A stretch of 18,204 nt of DNA from Cyclostephanos tholiformis (GCA_036939975.1 JALLPB010000258.1:1-18204); one strand, 5' to 3'; shown: positions 1 to 11,500, counted from the stretch's first letter. A program made the numbers and translations. Notes: generated by a model not told the origin, from the letters alone.

Positions 1-326
1 CAACGGCCCTCCCCCCTTCCCCTCCTGTACCCAATAGGTGCACGCCATTGCGATACGCTCCCCGTCTCCGCACGGCGACATACAGCTCTTCCGTCGCGGG
101 AGCGAACGCAACGCCCATGCACGGTACGCCCCCGATGCACAACGAAGTTCGTCGTGCCGTCGATGGGATCGATTATCCATGTGTTCTCGCCATTCGGATC
201 GATGGGATCGACCGTGCCCGATCCAGTCGATTCTTCCCCTACTATTCGATGGTGGGGGAAGCACTTTCCGATCTCACTCGCGATCAGGTCCTCGTTGAGA
301 ACGTCGATCGCCGTGGCGAGATCGGC
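1..326 (-). pseudogene. Inositol-monophosphatase-family gene remnant, frame-broken, runs off the left edge
   Basis: On the minus strand the sequence reads ADLATAIDVLNEDLIASEIG, then CFPHHRIVGEEST, then WIIDPIDGTTNFV. The GEES and DPIDGTTNFV motifs carry the metal-binding acidic residues of IMPase/FBPase-superfamily phosphatases, which remove a phosphate from inositol monophosphate or related substrates. After NFV (141) the frame breaks: PCMGVAFAPATEELYVAVR, then RRGAYRNGV, continues in another frame from about 130 to 1. Against the usual NFVHRFPFVxVSIG...GVVY layout about a dozen residues are missing there. Upstream (327-510) the frame stays open, but I cannot recognise the normal N-terminus. 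The family call is firm; that it is non-functional is inferred from the break. Confidence 0.82.
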
Positions 327-531
327 GGAATTGCACAATAATCGACGTCTCACGTTGGCTGTGGCGAGCCCGGAGAGCGGCGCCGATGGGGTGGACAGTT
401 GATGGGGTCGTAATGGAGTGACTGCACGAAGGACGGCGTCTCCCGGCGATCGGCGGTGGCGGGGGAGAGCGTCGAGACCAGCGGAAGCAGCGACTATGGA
501 GATATTTTTTGGACCATGGGCAGGTAATTCC

Positions 532-632
532 TAGCCCTTAGTTAGCCCTTAGTTAGCCCTTAGTTTTAGCGCTTAGTTAGCCCTTAGTTAGCCGTTAGCT
601 AACCCTTAGCTAACCCTTAGTCAGCCCTTAGT
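532..632. repeat. 11-bp minisatellite, nine copies
   Basis: Nine copies of TAGCCCTTAGT from 532, with a 2-nt insertion after copy 3 and point variants (TAGCGCTTAGT, TAGCCGTTAGC, TAACCCTTAGC, CAGCCCTTAGT). Some copies contain CTAACCC, which resembles a telomere repeat, but the 11-bp period and the lack of a regular (CCCTAA)n array make this a local minisatellite. Confidence 0.9.
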
Positions 633-1128
633 TAGGTCCTGGCATCAATTGTTTTAAGTTCGGTAGTAGGAAAAATACTAGGTACTGTAGAAATTAAACT
701 TACAACCGATTATTTACATAAGCTAGGGAAAAAAATACACCCCAACCATGGCAACTGCCACTGTTCTACGGATGCTGCTATAGTGGCTCCCCTCCGGCGC
801 CGTGACATTCCGCAGCCAGCACATATTGGGTGACAAGTCTAGATCATTAAAACTAGAGTACTTTATTTAATATTTTATTACTTTTTTATTTAATTCTTAT
901 TACTTTTCTTGCTATTTATAAGCACCGCGAATCATCGAAGCTCTGCCAGTGTTTGCCGAGTCCTGCAAGTACTAAAAGTACTTCGGCTCGACATCAGTCT
1001 TTTGTGTGGTAAATGAACCGATATTCTGAATGAATGCAGTGTGATACTAAGAAAGTAATGCTCGTATCTAGGTGTACCACAAAAAAAATAAACAGCATAC
1101 TAGTGTGATACCATTAATGGTCATGTCT
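633..1128. other. AT-rich gene-free stretch
   Basis: I see no protein-like frame, RNA gene or complete mobile element on either strand. It contains A/T runs (for example around 866-905 and 1079-1091), a short palindrome AAGTACT-AAA-AGTACTT at 967-983, and two similar AGTGTGATAC motifs at about 1038-1050 and 1101-1113. A more GC-rich patch (about 745-835) shows no recognisable coding. Confidence 0.5.
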
Positions 1129-1347
1129 TTAGGTGAATAATATGTTCAACCCTGGACATAAATACTTGTTTGTGCACATGTGGGTTAACATGTTGTCTCC
1201 AAACTCAAAAATAATAAGAAAGTCTAGAGCAACTAACTCCCAAGAAAATTCCCTTCTACTACAACAGACTTCACCAAAAAACGAGGGACTCATGTCATAA
1301 TACTCTCTTGTCAATATATAACATCCCTGCACTACATCCAAAGCCAA
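1129..1347 (-). pseudogene. Detached continuation of the UBR4-like gene (outer duplicate copy)
   Basis: The open frame reads LALDVVQGCYILTREYYDMS and goes on through CCSRREFSWELVALDFLIIF to TAA at 1129. The first part is the outer copy of the duplication. The part after about 1284 is not duplicated and appears to be the next coding sequence: SWELVALDFLIIF sits where animal UBR4 has CWELRLRCALSLFL. It is cut off from exon 10 by the inner-copy stop and by frame differences, and no further family sequence follows. The match is short and by eye. Confidence 0.5.
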
Positions 1348-1635
1348 TTGAGTAATTGTTGACTGATGGGAAGTTCATTTTGATCAATGTGTCGAGAATT
1401 TCAGCGCTTGTCCTATGTTGAACTATCATCAGCCTTATTTTCAATTTCGCCAAAAGAGAGACTCATTTCGTAGTACTCTCTTGTCAATAAGTATAACATC
1501 CCTGCAATACATCCAAGGCCAATTGAATGTAATTGTTAACTGATGGGAAGTCCATTTTGATCAAAGTGCCAAGAATTTCAGCGCTCGTCTTATCTTGAAC
1601 TACCCTCAGCCTCATTTTCAATTCCGCCAGAATAG
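1284..1635. repeat. Tandem duplication of about 175 bp at the broken 3' end of the UBR4-like gene
   Basis: The outer copy (about 1284-1453) and inner copy (about 1459-1635) share long blocks: ACTCTCTTGTCAATA, TATAACATCCCTGCA, CTGATGGGAAGT, CATTTTGATCAA, GAATTTCAGCGCT, CAGCCT-ATTTTCAATT. Offset is 173-177 bp. Identity is close to 90% by eye, with two 2-nt length differences. The inner copy keeps the exon 10 frame longest; the outer has frameshifts (ATTCAATTG against TCAATTG). Confidence 0.9.
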
Positions 1636-2570
1636 ATCTCGATCCTACTTCTGAAGTACTGGCCAGTGCGACTACTACTCGACGCTTGAGGTTATTTAGA
1701 TCCTTTACTTTCGGGTTTGTCATCTGAGGCTCCATCAACAGGGTTTTAATCAGCGCACTTGACACGGCGTGTTCAAACTGTGCGACATTTGCGGTGGCAT
1801 AGACCGAATGTAGCAGGGATAACATCTGAAACGCCATGTGTATTGAACACGCAGAACAAGTTGATGGGATGAATCTGAACGTTTGAACAGCGATGGAACT
1901 TGAACTACGCCAGCCAGTCAGGCAGTCATTATTCAGGCGGTTCCATGCATCGATCCGCCGATTTAATTCGTAACACTCCCTCTCCGCCTCTCGCATTTGT
2001 GAGTAAAGTCGACTTCTTTCTTCAACTGGAGACATTTTGATTTTTTCATCTTTGCAATCAGACTTTCGTCTTTCAGCCCTCCCCACCCCGTCGCCGGGCC
2101 TCACGTGAATGTTTCCACTCAGAGCACTAAGAAGATCAGTCGCAACCACAGTATCTAGTCCCAACCCTCCAACATTAAGCAATGCCTGCCGTAATAAATC
2201 GCCCCTGCTGCCAAAACCATCGCTTCCTTCTGCCCGGATACTTCTAGCCAAACTTAACAAGCCTCTCGCTCTACTAGATGAGGATGTTGCCCTCTCACTC
2301 AGACTTGCTGCCGAGCCTTTGGAGCGTGAAGACCCAGATTTCTTGTTTGAATCATCGTCGTCATCAATACCTTCCAATTTTGGCATACCTCCAAGGAGCG
2401 CACGCTTCAGATGCGGCCCGTACAGCATCATTTCATCAAGATTTTCCATTTGATCCCCGCGATTCTTCCTTTGCTGCTGAATGCCCACCAGCAATTTCTT
2501 TTTCAGACTATTCATAAGTTCTGATTGACGTTTATTTGCTACACGTAACATGGCGACGCTTCTCTGGAAC
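1484..2570 (-). CDS. UBR4: Exon 10 of the UBR4-like gene, ending in a premature stop
   Basis: The exon enters with one base (GG+G gives Gly, reading DDDG-FQRSVAMLRVANKRQS) after TTGTTTTTTAG. It encodes a Ser/Lys-rich linker, a coiled-coil-like helix (ERSRLYSQMREAERECYELN) and an armadillo-like stretch (CSACSIHMAFQMLSLLHSVY). The last corresponds to the animal segment CYGCASAVTEHCITLLRALA. It stops with TGA at 1486-1484, inside the inner copy of a tandem duplication, after LALDVLQGC. Family proteins continue for about 1,000 more residues, so this stop is premature. The two-base insertion that creates it is visible against the outer copy (TATACTTATTGAC against TATATATTGAC). Confidence 0.88.
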
Positions 2571-5500
2571 CTAAAAAACAATGATGACGCTCAGAAATAC
2601 ATTTGTCGAGAAAAGTAGTGTACAGTCAATTGAAACCTTACCCATCATCATCCAGAATTGCTATTGCATTGAGAGCGATTCCGGCAGTCAACTCGTAAGT
2701 GAAACTTCCTGCAGTGCAGTAGCCGCATTCAACGCATAGAAAAGCATCTAAATTATCGTAGTTGATGTGTCTACATTTCCTGCACTGAAACGCGACCTCT
2801 CCGCAATTTCCACAAACACCATGAGCGTTGTGAACCTGCCTAGTGCACCTTGGACAGCATAGAATGAATGATCCATCGGCTGCCCTTTTATTGCTCGCTT
2901 TCTCGTAAAATTCTTCGTATGTGAATTTGAGGTTTGCCGCAACAACAGATTGTTTCAGCTTGCATGTTGCTTCTGATGTACCCCTAGCTAAGCTGAGCGT
3001 GCCACATCGCTGCCATACATCATTGTATTTTATACTTTTCAAAATTGCTACATCGCTGACTTGCCGTGGACTAAAATACACACCAATACTTTTCACCAAA
3101 CGCCCCCTTGGATCGCTCACGGACACATGAACTTCAGACAAAACTACTCTGAACTTAAGTTGATTGAACAAAGAGAACTCAGAGCTGACACTTGCAGCAG
3201 TAGACGACTCCAAACGACTTCGCTGATGTGGTCGGACTGATTGGTCTGGCAAAAAAGCAGAATCATCAAGCTTATTGATATTCGACTTCGTTGCTTTCTT
3301 GGGCGGGAATAGCTTCTGGCAATGGACACAGTTAGAGAGACTGCAGCTCAGGCTGCCCATGTCAGGTTCTTTAGAAGAGAAAGCTTCGTTCAACACCGTC
3401 ATCTGACTTATAAAAGAACTTGTAATGCACGATGAAACATTTGACATATCCAAATCCAAGCCAAAATTATCAACAAACGCAACGAGTAAATCAATAAAGT
3501 TCTTTGAGGCACGTCCCAAAGTCCCCACTTGCTGGAATGGACCGCTAATCAGACTTGTGAACAAATGCTGCTTGTCATTTGGACTGTAGAGTAGAGCCAG
3601 CTTTCTTGCCACTTTTGCTGATATAGCCCGCAGTTGCTTCGACCTTCCGTCAACTACGAATTGCTTGATGAATGCAATAAGATCGTGCACAGTGAAACTC
3701 TTCTTGAGACACTGTTCTGGATCTGTCGGACAATCGTCTAATGTCTTATACCCTCCGACAAGTAAGCTGTCAATGTCGTCAGCCAAAACTTTTGCGGCAG
3801 TCACATGCGGGGCTTCATCACTTAGAGCAATTTCGAGTAAAGCTAGAGCTTTGACCTGATTTGATCCTCGCAAAGATGAGCTTAGCCACATCAATGATAC
3901 TATGGGAGGACGGTGATATATTTGATCAAGCATATCATGGACCCATTCCATGGATTTTGGTGCTGACGTTCCTCTAGTGGCCTGGAAGCCTGGTAGACCG
4001 CAGAAATTTCTCCAACTATTACAGCGGGTATTAATCCCATTATCAGCCCGAGTTGCAGCAGAAAGCAGCTCATCAAGCACTATCTCTATTGCCTCCTCTG
4101 TGGAAGTTTTGTACTCGTCTTCGGAAATGAGATCTTCAACGCCCAATAGGCCAGACGCTGGAAGCGTATCAAACATAACTTCGTCCTCTCTCCAATTTGA
4201 ACCGCATTGCCTAGCCTGCTCACACACAACGACAGCCGCCTCTAAAATTCCAGCAGCTTGCTGAAAGAGTTTGCGAAACTGCCATAATAAAAATAGAGTC
4301 AGTCCGACCAACGATGGCATAAAAAAATATTCCGAAACTTCTTTAATTACCTGGATTCCAAACACGTAGTGATCACGAACTCTATGGTACACTTCCTGGC
4401 GACCTCCACAAAGCCGCTGCAGCATTGATATGGCGAATCTCAACACAGCGGTGGAAGCTCCATTATTCCTACTGATTATCTCACACAACACCGAGAACCA
4501 GTCATCGCACCACTTGGGTTCTCCCGTCGTTGGAGCAATGAGACTCAGTAAGTCCAATGAAGAACAAAGAAATGATTCGTTAGTTCCGTCCTCAATGAAT
4601 GAAAACTCGGAGCTTAACTTTGAGAGAATGGGCTTCGATTTTCCAAATTTTTCTAACGTCGAATAAATTCCATCGTCTTTATCTTGCAATATCTCCAATT
4701 CGGTCTTGATTGATGGAAAGGATGCTGTAATAGAAAACCCATCATTCAGACGTGTGACTTCAGGTGAAGCAATAAATTGATTCTTCTCAAACTGATCGTT
4801 AACTAATGAACAAAACTGCTCTTGGAGCGTTGTGTTAGAAAAAACTCTCTGTATCTCCATCTGTACTGGAGTGAAAATTTTCTCGTTGCGGCAGACTAGT
4901 TGATCCTCATTTCCAGCTGATGATTCTGGAGTATCTGTCGCCCACTTAAAAAAGTTGCATCTCTTGTTTCGATCCAATCCACAGACATAAAACCGACGAT
5001 CTTTGTGCACGCCATGAGAGCAGCGCCTGCGGACAGCAGGTCCATGCTCGCATACAAATCGTGGATCAGTCTTTTTCTTGTGATTATGATTGCGAGCATC
5101 AACAACATCCCTTTCTTCATCTGATGTTGTAATCAATACAGGGTTACGACTAATCTCTTGGTTCTGCACGACCAGGCCAGAAAGTGTGCGTAGACACACA
5201 ACCAACTTACTACAATTCTGAGAAAAATCGAAATCACTTGATCGACAAACCTCAACAAGGTGCGGTAAATTTTGGGTGAATGCTAATGCCATCTCCTTTC
5301 CTCTTGCGGCCTTGAGATCTTCAGTGCATGAACCAAACACAATTTCAAGAAGAAGTTGCAGCACGTACATCGACGGAGGTGAGGATTCATCCTTAGCATT
5401 CGCATCGAGGATTTTTGACATCAAACCAAGCAAATATGTAAAAATTTGTGATTTAAAATGTTCCGTTTTCACAACCTGTATGTCACATCCTCGCTTCCTG

Positions 5501-8500
5501 CAAGATACTTCCATATTTTGATTCGGACATATCTTTAAAGGGAGCTCTGCTTTTTTTGCATTTTTTGCTTGTTCTAAGCTTGACTCGGCTATTGGTTTTG
5601 ACGTCATTTGCCATATCTTCCCACATGTCATGACTTCATTCTCCACACAGAGAGTGCGCCCATTTATGATGAGTGGGTCCAAGGCGGACGACGTGGTTTT
5701 TGAGTAAGCAATGCCCAAGTCGTAGCATCTTTTGCAAAGATCTATGTCCATCTCGCCTCCAAGTGTGTACCTTTGCCCTGTAATAGGGAATATTAAACAT
5801 GAATCGCATTGGTACGTGACCACTGCGCCCACCTCGCCGGATAAATCTTGCTCAGCATTCGGACTAATACTGTTTGCTTTGGTGTCCGCAATTCCGATCG
5901 CATTGGATATAGCTGCGCAGCATGCCTTGACAATTTCTGTTGAATCTATTATAAGATATGCAGCCAAAGTGTCAAACTTAGCGATGCAATTTGAATCAGC
6001 AGCGAATGGCGTGTCAGCAAAGCATGCGATTTCAGTCAGCAGTAGCTCGGAAACAAGTTGAGCTGGACGAAAAAGCTTGACGTTCGCTCCAAGCGTAGCC
6101 TTGACGTCTAGACAGAGATCAAGAATCCTTTTCCCTTCGAGGGCCATCGACACCTGGCAAGTTTTCTCTGAAATCAACGCACCAATAATGTCACCATAAT
6201 TGGCACCTCGTGCTTGAGCAATTGCTATTGTGGAAGTAAGGATGTGAATCAGCACTTCAATAGCACTACTGATGATCACCTCTTGCTTCGACGAGACGAT
6301 ATCGACATTCGCAAACTCAGTCTGGAGATATTCCCCTAGCTTTTTCAATAATGACATAAGCCCACGAAGTGTTGCCTCGTCGATCAAAAATGTTCTCTTC
6401 TCCACATCCCCCTCAGCTTCACACAAGTACTGAATCGTCTGATCTCGCAATGATCCCTCCTCGGGAGACTCCAGTGCTGTTTGTCGTATAATGTGGCAAA
6501 AATTATTTTTGCTATCAGCACTTAGGGGACCCATTTTCGTCGAACCCGTGATTTGTGTTAGGAATAATAACAATTGAATGAATGTCACCAAGTTAGAATT
6601 CTGCTCCAGGAAATTGCACTTTGTCAATTGTGACAAAGACTCTTTGTTTTCTTCACCATTTAGGTTGGGCGACAAGTATGACAGCTCACTTCTTGGGCGA
6701 GCGTAGACCTCAACCGAGTCAATGATTGGGGCGCTTGATGAATCATGACAAGGCGATATCCATATTGTAACAAAACCATTCCTCACTGCTAACAGAGTCT
6801 CTTCATCTGTGAGAGGGAACTGTAATTTAAATGTGATACGAAACATTAAGAAGGTAAGTAGACATTCTTGCATCAGTGGTGTGCACGAGAATGAAAAAGA
6901 AACTCACATCATACCACCGTTTGCAATTTTTCTTCAGCTTGATTGTTCGGCCTGATCCCATTATTACGATTTCCTTCGGTATCAGGTCTGGCATAGATCC
7001 AACCAGGATTCTCACGGCTACAATGGCTAGGGAGCGGATGTATTCTGAGGAGTCATCCGTCACTTGGAGGCATGCCGTAAGAGTGCACCCATCGCGAGAA
7101 GGGCAAGTTACATAATCCGTATTGCTGAGCGATAGCTTCTTCTTAATCGCATTCGGATCTTTCCCAGCACATTCACCGCCGATGATCAGTGCGTCTAAAT
7201 CACTTACGTTGACAAGAGATTCAAAGAAACCAATTTTTGGAGTTAGGTTTTGGATATTTGTCAAACGCTGAGTTTTGACTTCCGGAAGGTGTTCACAATC
7301 TTCTCCGAACCAGAGAAGCGATCCACTTGATGAAAGCAGTGTCAAAAAGGCTCTTTCATGTAATTGACTTCTGTCGGTGAGACCGTCATTACTTCCGAAA
7401 AGGTACGGACAAGAAAAGGTGCAAGAGCCTAAAAAACTATGGGCCGATAAAAAGCCAAGTCCCGCACTGCAGTTTGTTGGCCACGCAAGCTCTGACACCG
7501 ACACCGAATTCTCATTGAATTCCAAAATGAGCGCTGTTGGTTGGCTTGAGCGGGTGGAGCGCCCTATGCATGCAACTCTGAAAAAGCTTTCATTGTCTCT
7601 CATCGCGATTCCAAGCTCTTGGAAATGTGTGTATGGACCAACGACGCCATAACTACCACCAATATCATCGGCAGATATCATATTGGGCAGCAATTCTGTT
7701 AAGAGAATACAAATGAGTGTTAAATTCTATCATCAAGATAACACGCAACTCGAAAAGTGTAACACTCACCAAAGCTACCGCATATTGCTCCATCGTCATC
7801 AAAAAGCATTGCAATGCAACAAGACGAAACGCACTGGTAGAGGAGAATGTTCGCTAATCGCAGGTATGCAAGCTGATTAAAAGAAAAAGAACAGACGATC
7901 GGTTATGAGGAATTGTGGGAAGAAAAATCAATCTATAAAATCTGTTGCACTCACATGGGCACCATCACCAAAAGTAGTGGCGGTAGAACCTTTTGGGTTT
8001 GGTTCCCCCCCACTATACCTCCTGATGCCAGCGGATGGAAATGAAGCCCCTGCTCCAATTTCAATGTAGTTTTCACCATCATCCCCAAGATTGCCTTCTT
8101 CGTCAATTATGAGGCTAATGAAGTACAAGCGACCAGTGTCAAGAAGTAACGCTACCTTTGTTTCAATGACAGGTCCATTGTCGACTGAAAGCGAGCCCAA
8201 AAGTGTGGCCGATCTAATGAGAACATCTTCATACTATGGGGAGGAGGCCAAATTAAGAACAACAGTCGAATCAATGAACGAGGTAAAAATAATCAACCAT
8301 ATCATCCAGAACAATCATGTACTCACGGCAAGTGCATAATGCGTGGTGGCGTCGCATTTGTTATTTTCCGTTCGCTTCAAATCGAACACATGCACTACCA
8401 CGCCGCATACAGCCACTATTTGAAGTTCTGACCGAGGCACCCATTCACACTTAACAAGGTATTCAGACTCCTCTGACGGTTCTAAGTTCAATTTGAGATC

Positions 8501-11500
8501 GATGATCCTATCGAAGGATTCAAAAGTTTTGGAAACGATGCATACGCATGCGTTGGCTACACCCCAGACTAAGAGATGCCTATCATTTTCTGAGTTCAAT
8601 GCCATCCCGCTTTGAGGAGAGCAGATGAAGCACATGATGGGCTTAGAAATATATGTCTCATGGTAAAAGTTGGTGGGAGTGCACCGTACAAGCTCACCTG
8701 ATAGTAAAAGGTACCCGATCTGTCCCTAGAATGCTCAACTGGGAACGTGATAGGTGAGAAGCTGGTGGATTCTCTACGTAGCGTACATTAACAGATGGTA
8801 TTGAGCTGCAAAACAAGATCGAAGATGATTCTGCAATACACAATCGCCCTCGGTTGTCGGAAGCAATTGCCTGTGCATGATAGTCATTCTTTGTTTTTCT
8901 CATGTTACTGCTCACTGAGGAAGATCCAGATATCATTCTGGATTGAAGAGAGCCTGCCTTTGCAGCACGAATAGGTAACATGCACCTCCCACGGAGGCGT
9001 GTGATTGTTAATGGCTGCGCTGATTTTGATTGAAGGTCGGGACATCGCGCTCCAGTGATGGGTTGTGTGCCAAAAGTGCCGCTGAGTATAGCCAAGAAAT
9101 CAGTAGGATTAGGACCGGAGGCTGATGAGGATTCGTACGTTTGATTAAAGATAAGGAGGATCGATTCTCTCCAGTCTGACTTTATCGCCTCTTCCACAAA
9201 AATTTTCAGTGATTCCTTACATTCCGACAAGAAATTCTTTGCCATTAGTTCGGTGAATACATCAGAATCATCTTTACATTGCTGTGTGAATCCCACCTCG
9301 CCAATGACTTCCAACTCATCTCGATAAAAATCTCTAATCATATCCTCGGTAAATGGAGTAAGACATTTGCAAGGCGTCCTATTTTGCTCGATGGCAGTTG
9401 CGACTTCTGCGCCGCAATCGCAGAAAAAAGATGATTTCCGCGAGTATCCTATGTCATGACCTTTGTGACATACTCTCGCGCATAAAGAACAGCAACCTTT
9501 ATCCCAAAGAAGACCACAAGTATAACAATTATACCAGTGTTGGTCGGTGAACCCCTCTCCTGTTTCTACAAACGAGCAGGTCCGTGAGACTACTTTGCCA
9601 TTTGTCAACACGACTCCATCATTGCTAAATGATTTTGCTGTGGCCGAGGAGGAAGTCGATACAGCAGAATAATCGGGTGTAGATGTCACTTTGTTGACCG
9701 ATCGATCCAACCGAGCAACACACGCAAAAAAATCCCTAGCTGCCTCGATGTATGAATGTGCTGTATCGTTGCCCCTATTATTGTCTTGTTTTAATAAGGA
9801 CACTATTATTCCACCTGCAACATTTAAAATCTCAAACCGTGATGCCAGTAGACAGAAGAGCTTGATCATATGATATTTTGAGGGAGCCCTTGCCCATTGG
9901 TTCAGACCTTCCATCATTACCTCCATAATGATTTTGCATCCTTTGCCAGATACTCCTCTCTGTAATACACAAACAAGGTAGCTGATGACAGTAGCAGTTT
10001 TCTTTGACAATCGCAGATTTTCCTCACATGTATTATCAGAATTGCCAACAAGGTTTTTAACGAGATCTCTAATTTCGTCCGTTGACAGCTCGTCCAACGA
10101 AGACGCCACGGCTACACGCACAACGTCACTACAATTACCACCACAGCTGTTCTTACCCACTACCTTTCTCCCCTGTTTATGAATATCACGCTCAACATCC
10201 ATGAGGTCAATTAATATTTCTGTAGCAAATATTCGTGACCTTATAGGCAATTCTTGCACAAACGCAAGCTTCAGAAGCAAGTCTGAAAGATTTCTCTTCC
10301 CACATTTGCTTATCATATCGGCAAGTTCGATATCAGCCCGACAACCAATTAACTTTGCCACTTTCAGATGCTTCACACCCATGAGAGAAAGTAAAGTTGT
10401 TCTCTTGTCGATATCAAGAAAATCGCCCGATGCAATTTTCGGCATACTATCATTATCAGATTCATCTCGAAGAGCGGACGAGAACTGTGATAAAGACACT
10501 TGAATTATCGCAAACGCTGAGGCTTTCAGCGATTCCGGCATACGCAGAGTATTGCTCTTGTCATCTCTTAACTTGCGCATTACATCGTCGATTGAATCGC
10601 AACATAGCATCGCTGACCACAAGGCCATCAAATCGTTGAAGTGTGATGAATTTTCCAGAAGGTGCCCAGCCGCAGCGCGAGACGTCAATCGAATGTCGTT
10701 ATCGTGCGGGGAATAGGCAGAAACATATGACAAGAACGATAGCGCTTCTTTTATGGTTGAACCAATAGCCTCTCCACACTTGTCATTCTTTTTAAGCTTT
10801 TCCAATGATCCTCGCCCCGAGCTGGGAGAAAATATGCTGCCCGGCATTGGTAGCTCCTCGCACAACGTGTGGGTATTCCTACCCTTGCCATCGTTGATAC
10901 CAAATCGTAATAGTGCGGCAGCAGGAACCATGGCATTAACTATGCTGTACAAAACTCGCTGCCAGCGATGGACTGACGTGAGAGCATCTACAATTTGCTT
11001 TACCACTGCATCATCCGCTAAATTAGTGATTGGAGAAGATTGAATCTTCAATGATGACCCCTGGAGCACTTCAGACAATAGAGTCTCCCACTGTCCGTTG
11101 GCGCGGCGCTCGCCCATACAGACTTTCCGTGATATGAAAAACTCAGCGCCGAATATTTGTTGTGCAGAGGTCGAGACAAATGCATCTCCTGCTAAGCATT
11201 GTTTACTCGAAATAGAAAATACCATGAAAGATAAGAGAGATTCGTTAATTCCACACAATGATGCAATCTGGGAGTAAAAGAATTCGCTCAAATCCGCAGG
11301 ATGCTGTTGCTGTGCAAAAACTAGCTGTAATGCAAGAGAGTCTCCTTCTTGAATCGGAATTTCTGTCTGGTTTAGCGAGCGCAACACAAATTGCATCGCA
11401 CCAAAGTACGATCTCCAGACCTCCATTCCAAATTTAGTCAGCGACGAAAGTGCAATATTCGCAGAATCGACAGCATCGGCAGGACGGATGTCGTTACTCA

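Noticed and set aside
38..402. Three overlapping plus-strand open frames (38-298, 48-341, 154-402)
   Set aside because: They are antisense shadows of the IMPase-like sequence on the minus strand, whose motifs are unmistakable; none of the plus frames resembles a protein family.
532..632. A CRISPR array
   Set aside because: The repeats are 11 bp, head to tail and have no spacers.
967..983. Palindrome AAGTACT-AAA-AGTACTT as a terminator hairpin
   Set aside because: Arms are only 7 bp and AT-rich, in eukaryote-like DNA where such hairpins do not mark transcript ends.
633..1128. An LTR or other transposon remnant in the AT-rich stretch
   Set aside because: I found no terminal inverted or direct repeats of useful length and no transposase or polymerase motifs.
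6822..6873. An N-terminal extension of exon 8 starting at the ATG at 6873
   Set aside because: The preceding AG is out of phase with exon 7, and the downstream acceptor at 6820 rejoins the family-conserved RWYD-FPLTDEE sequence.
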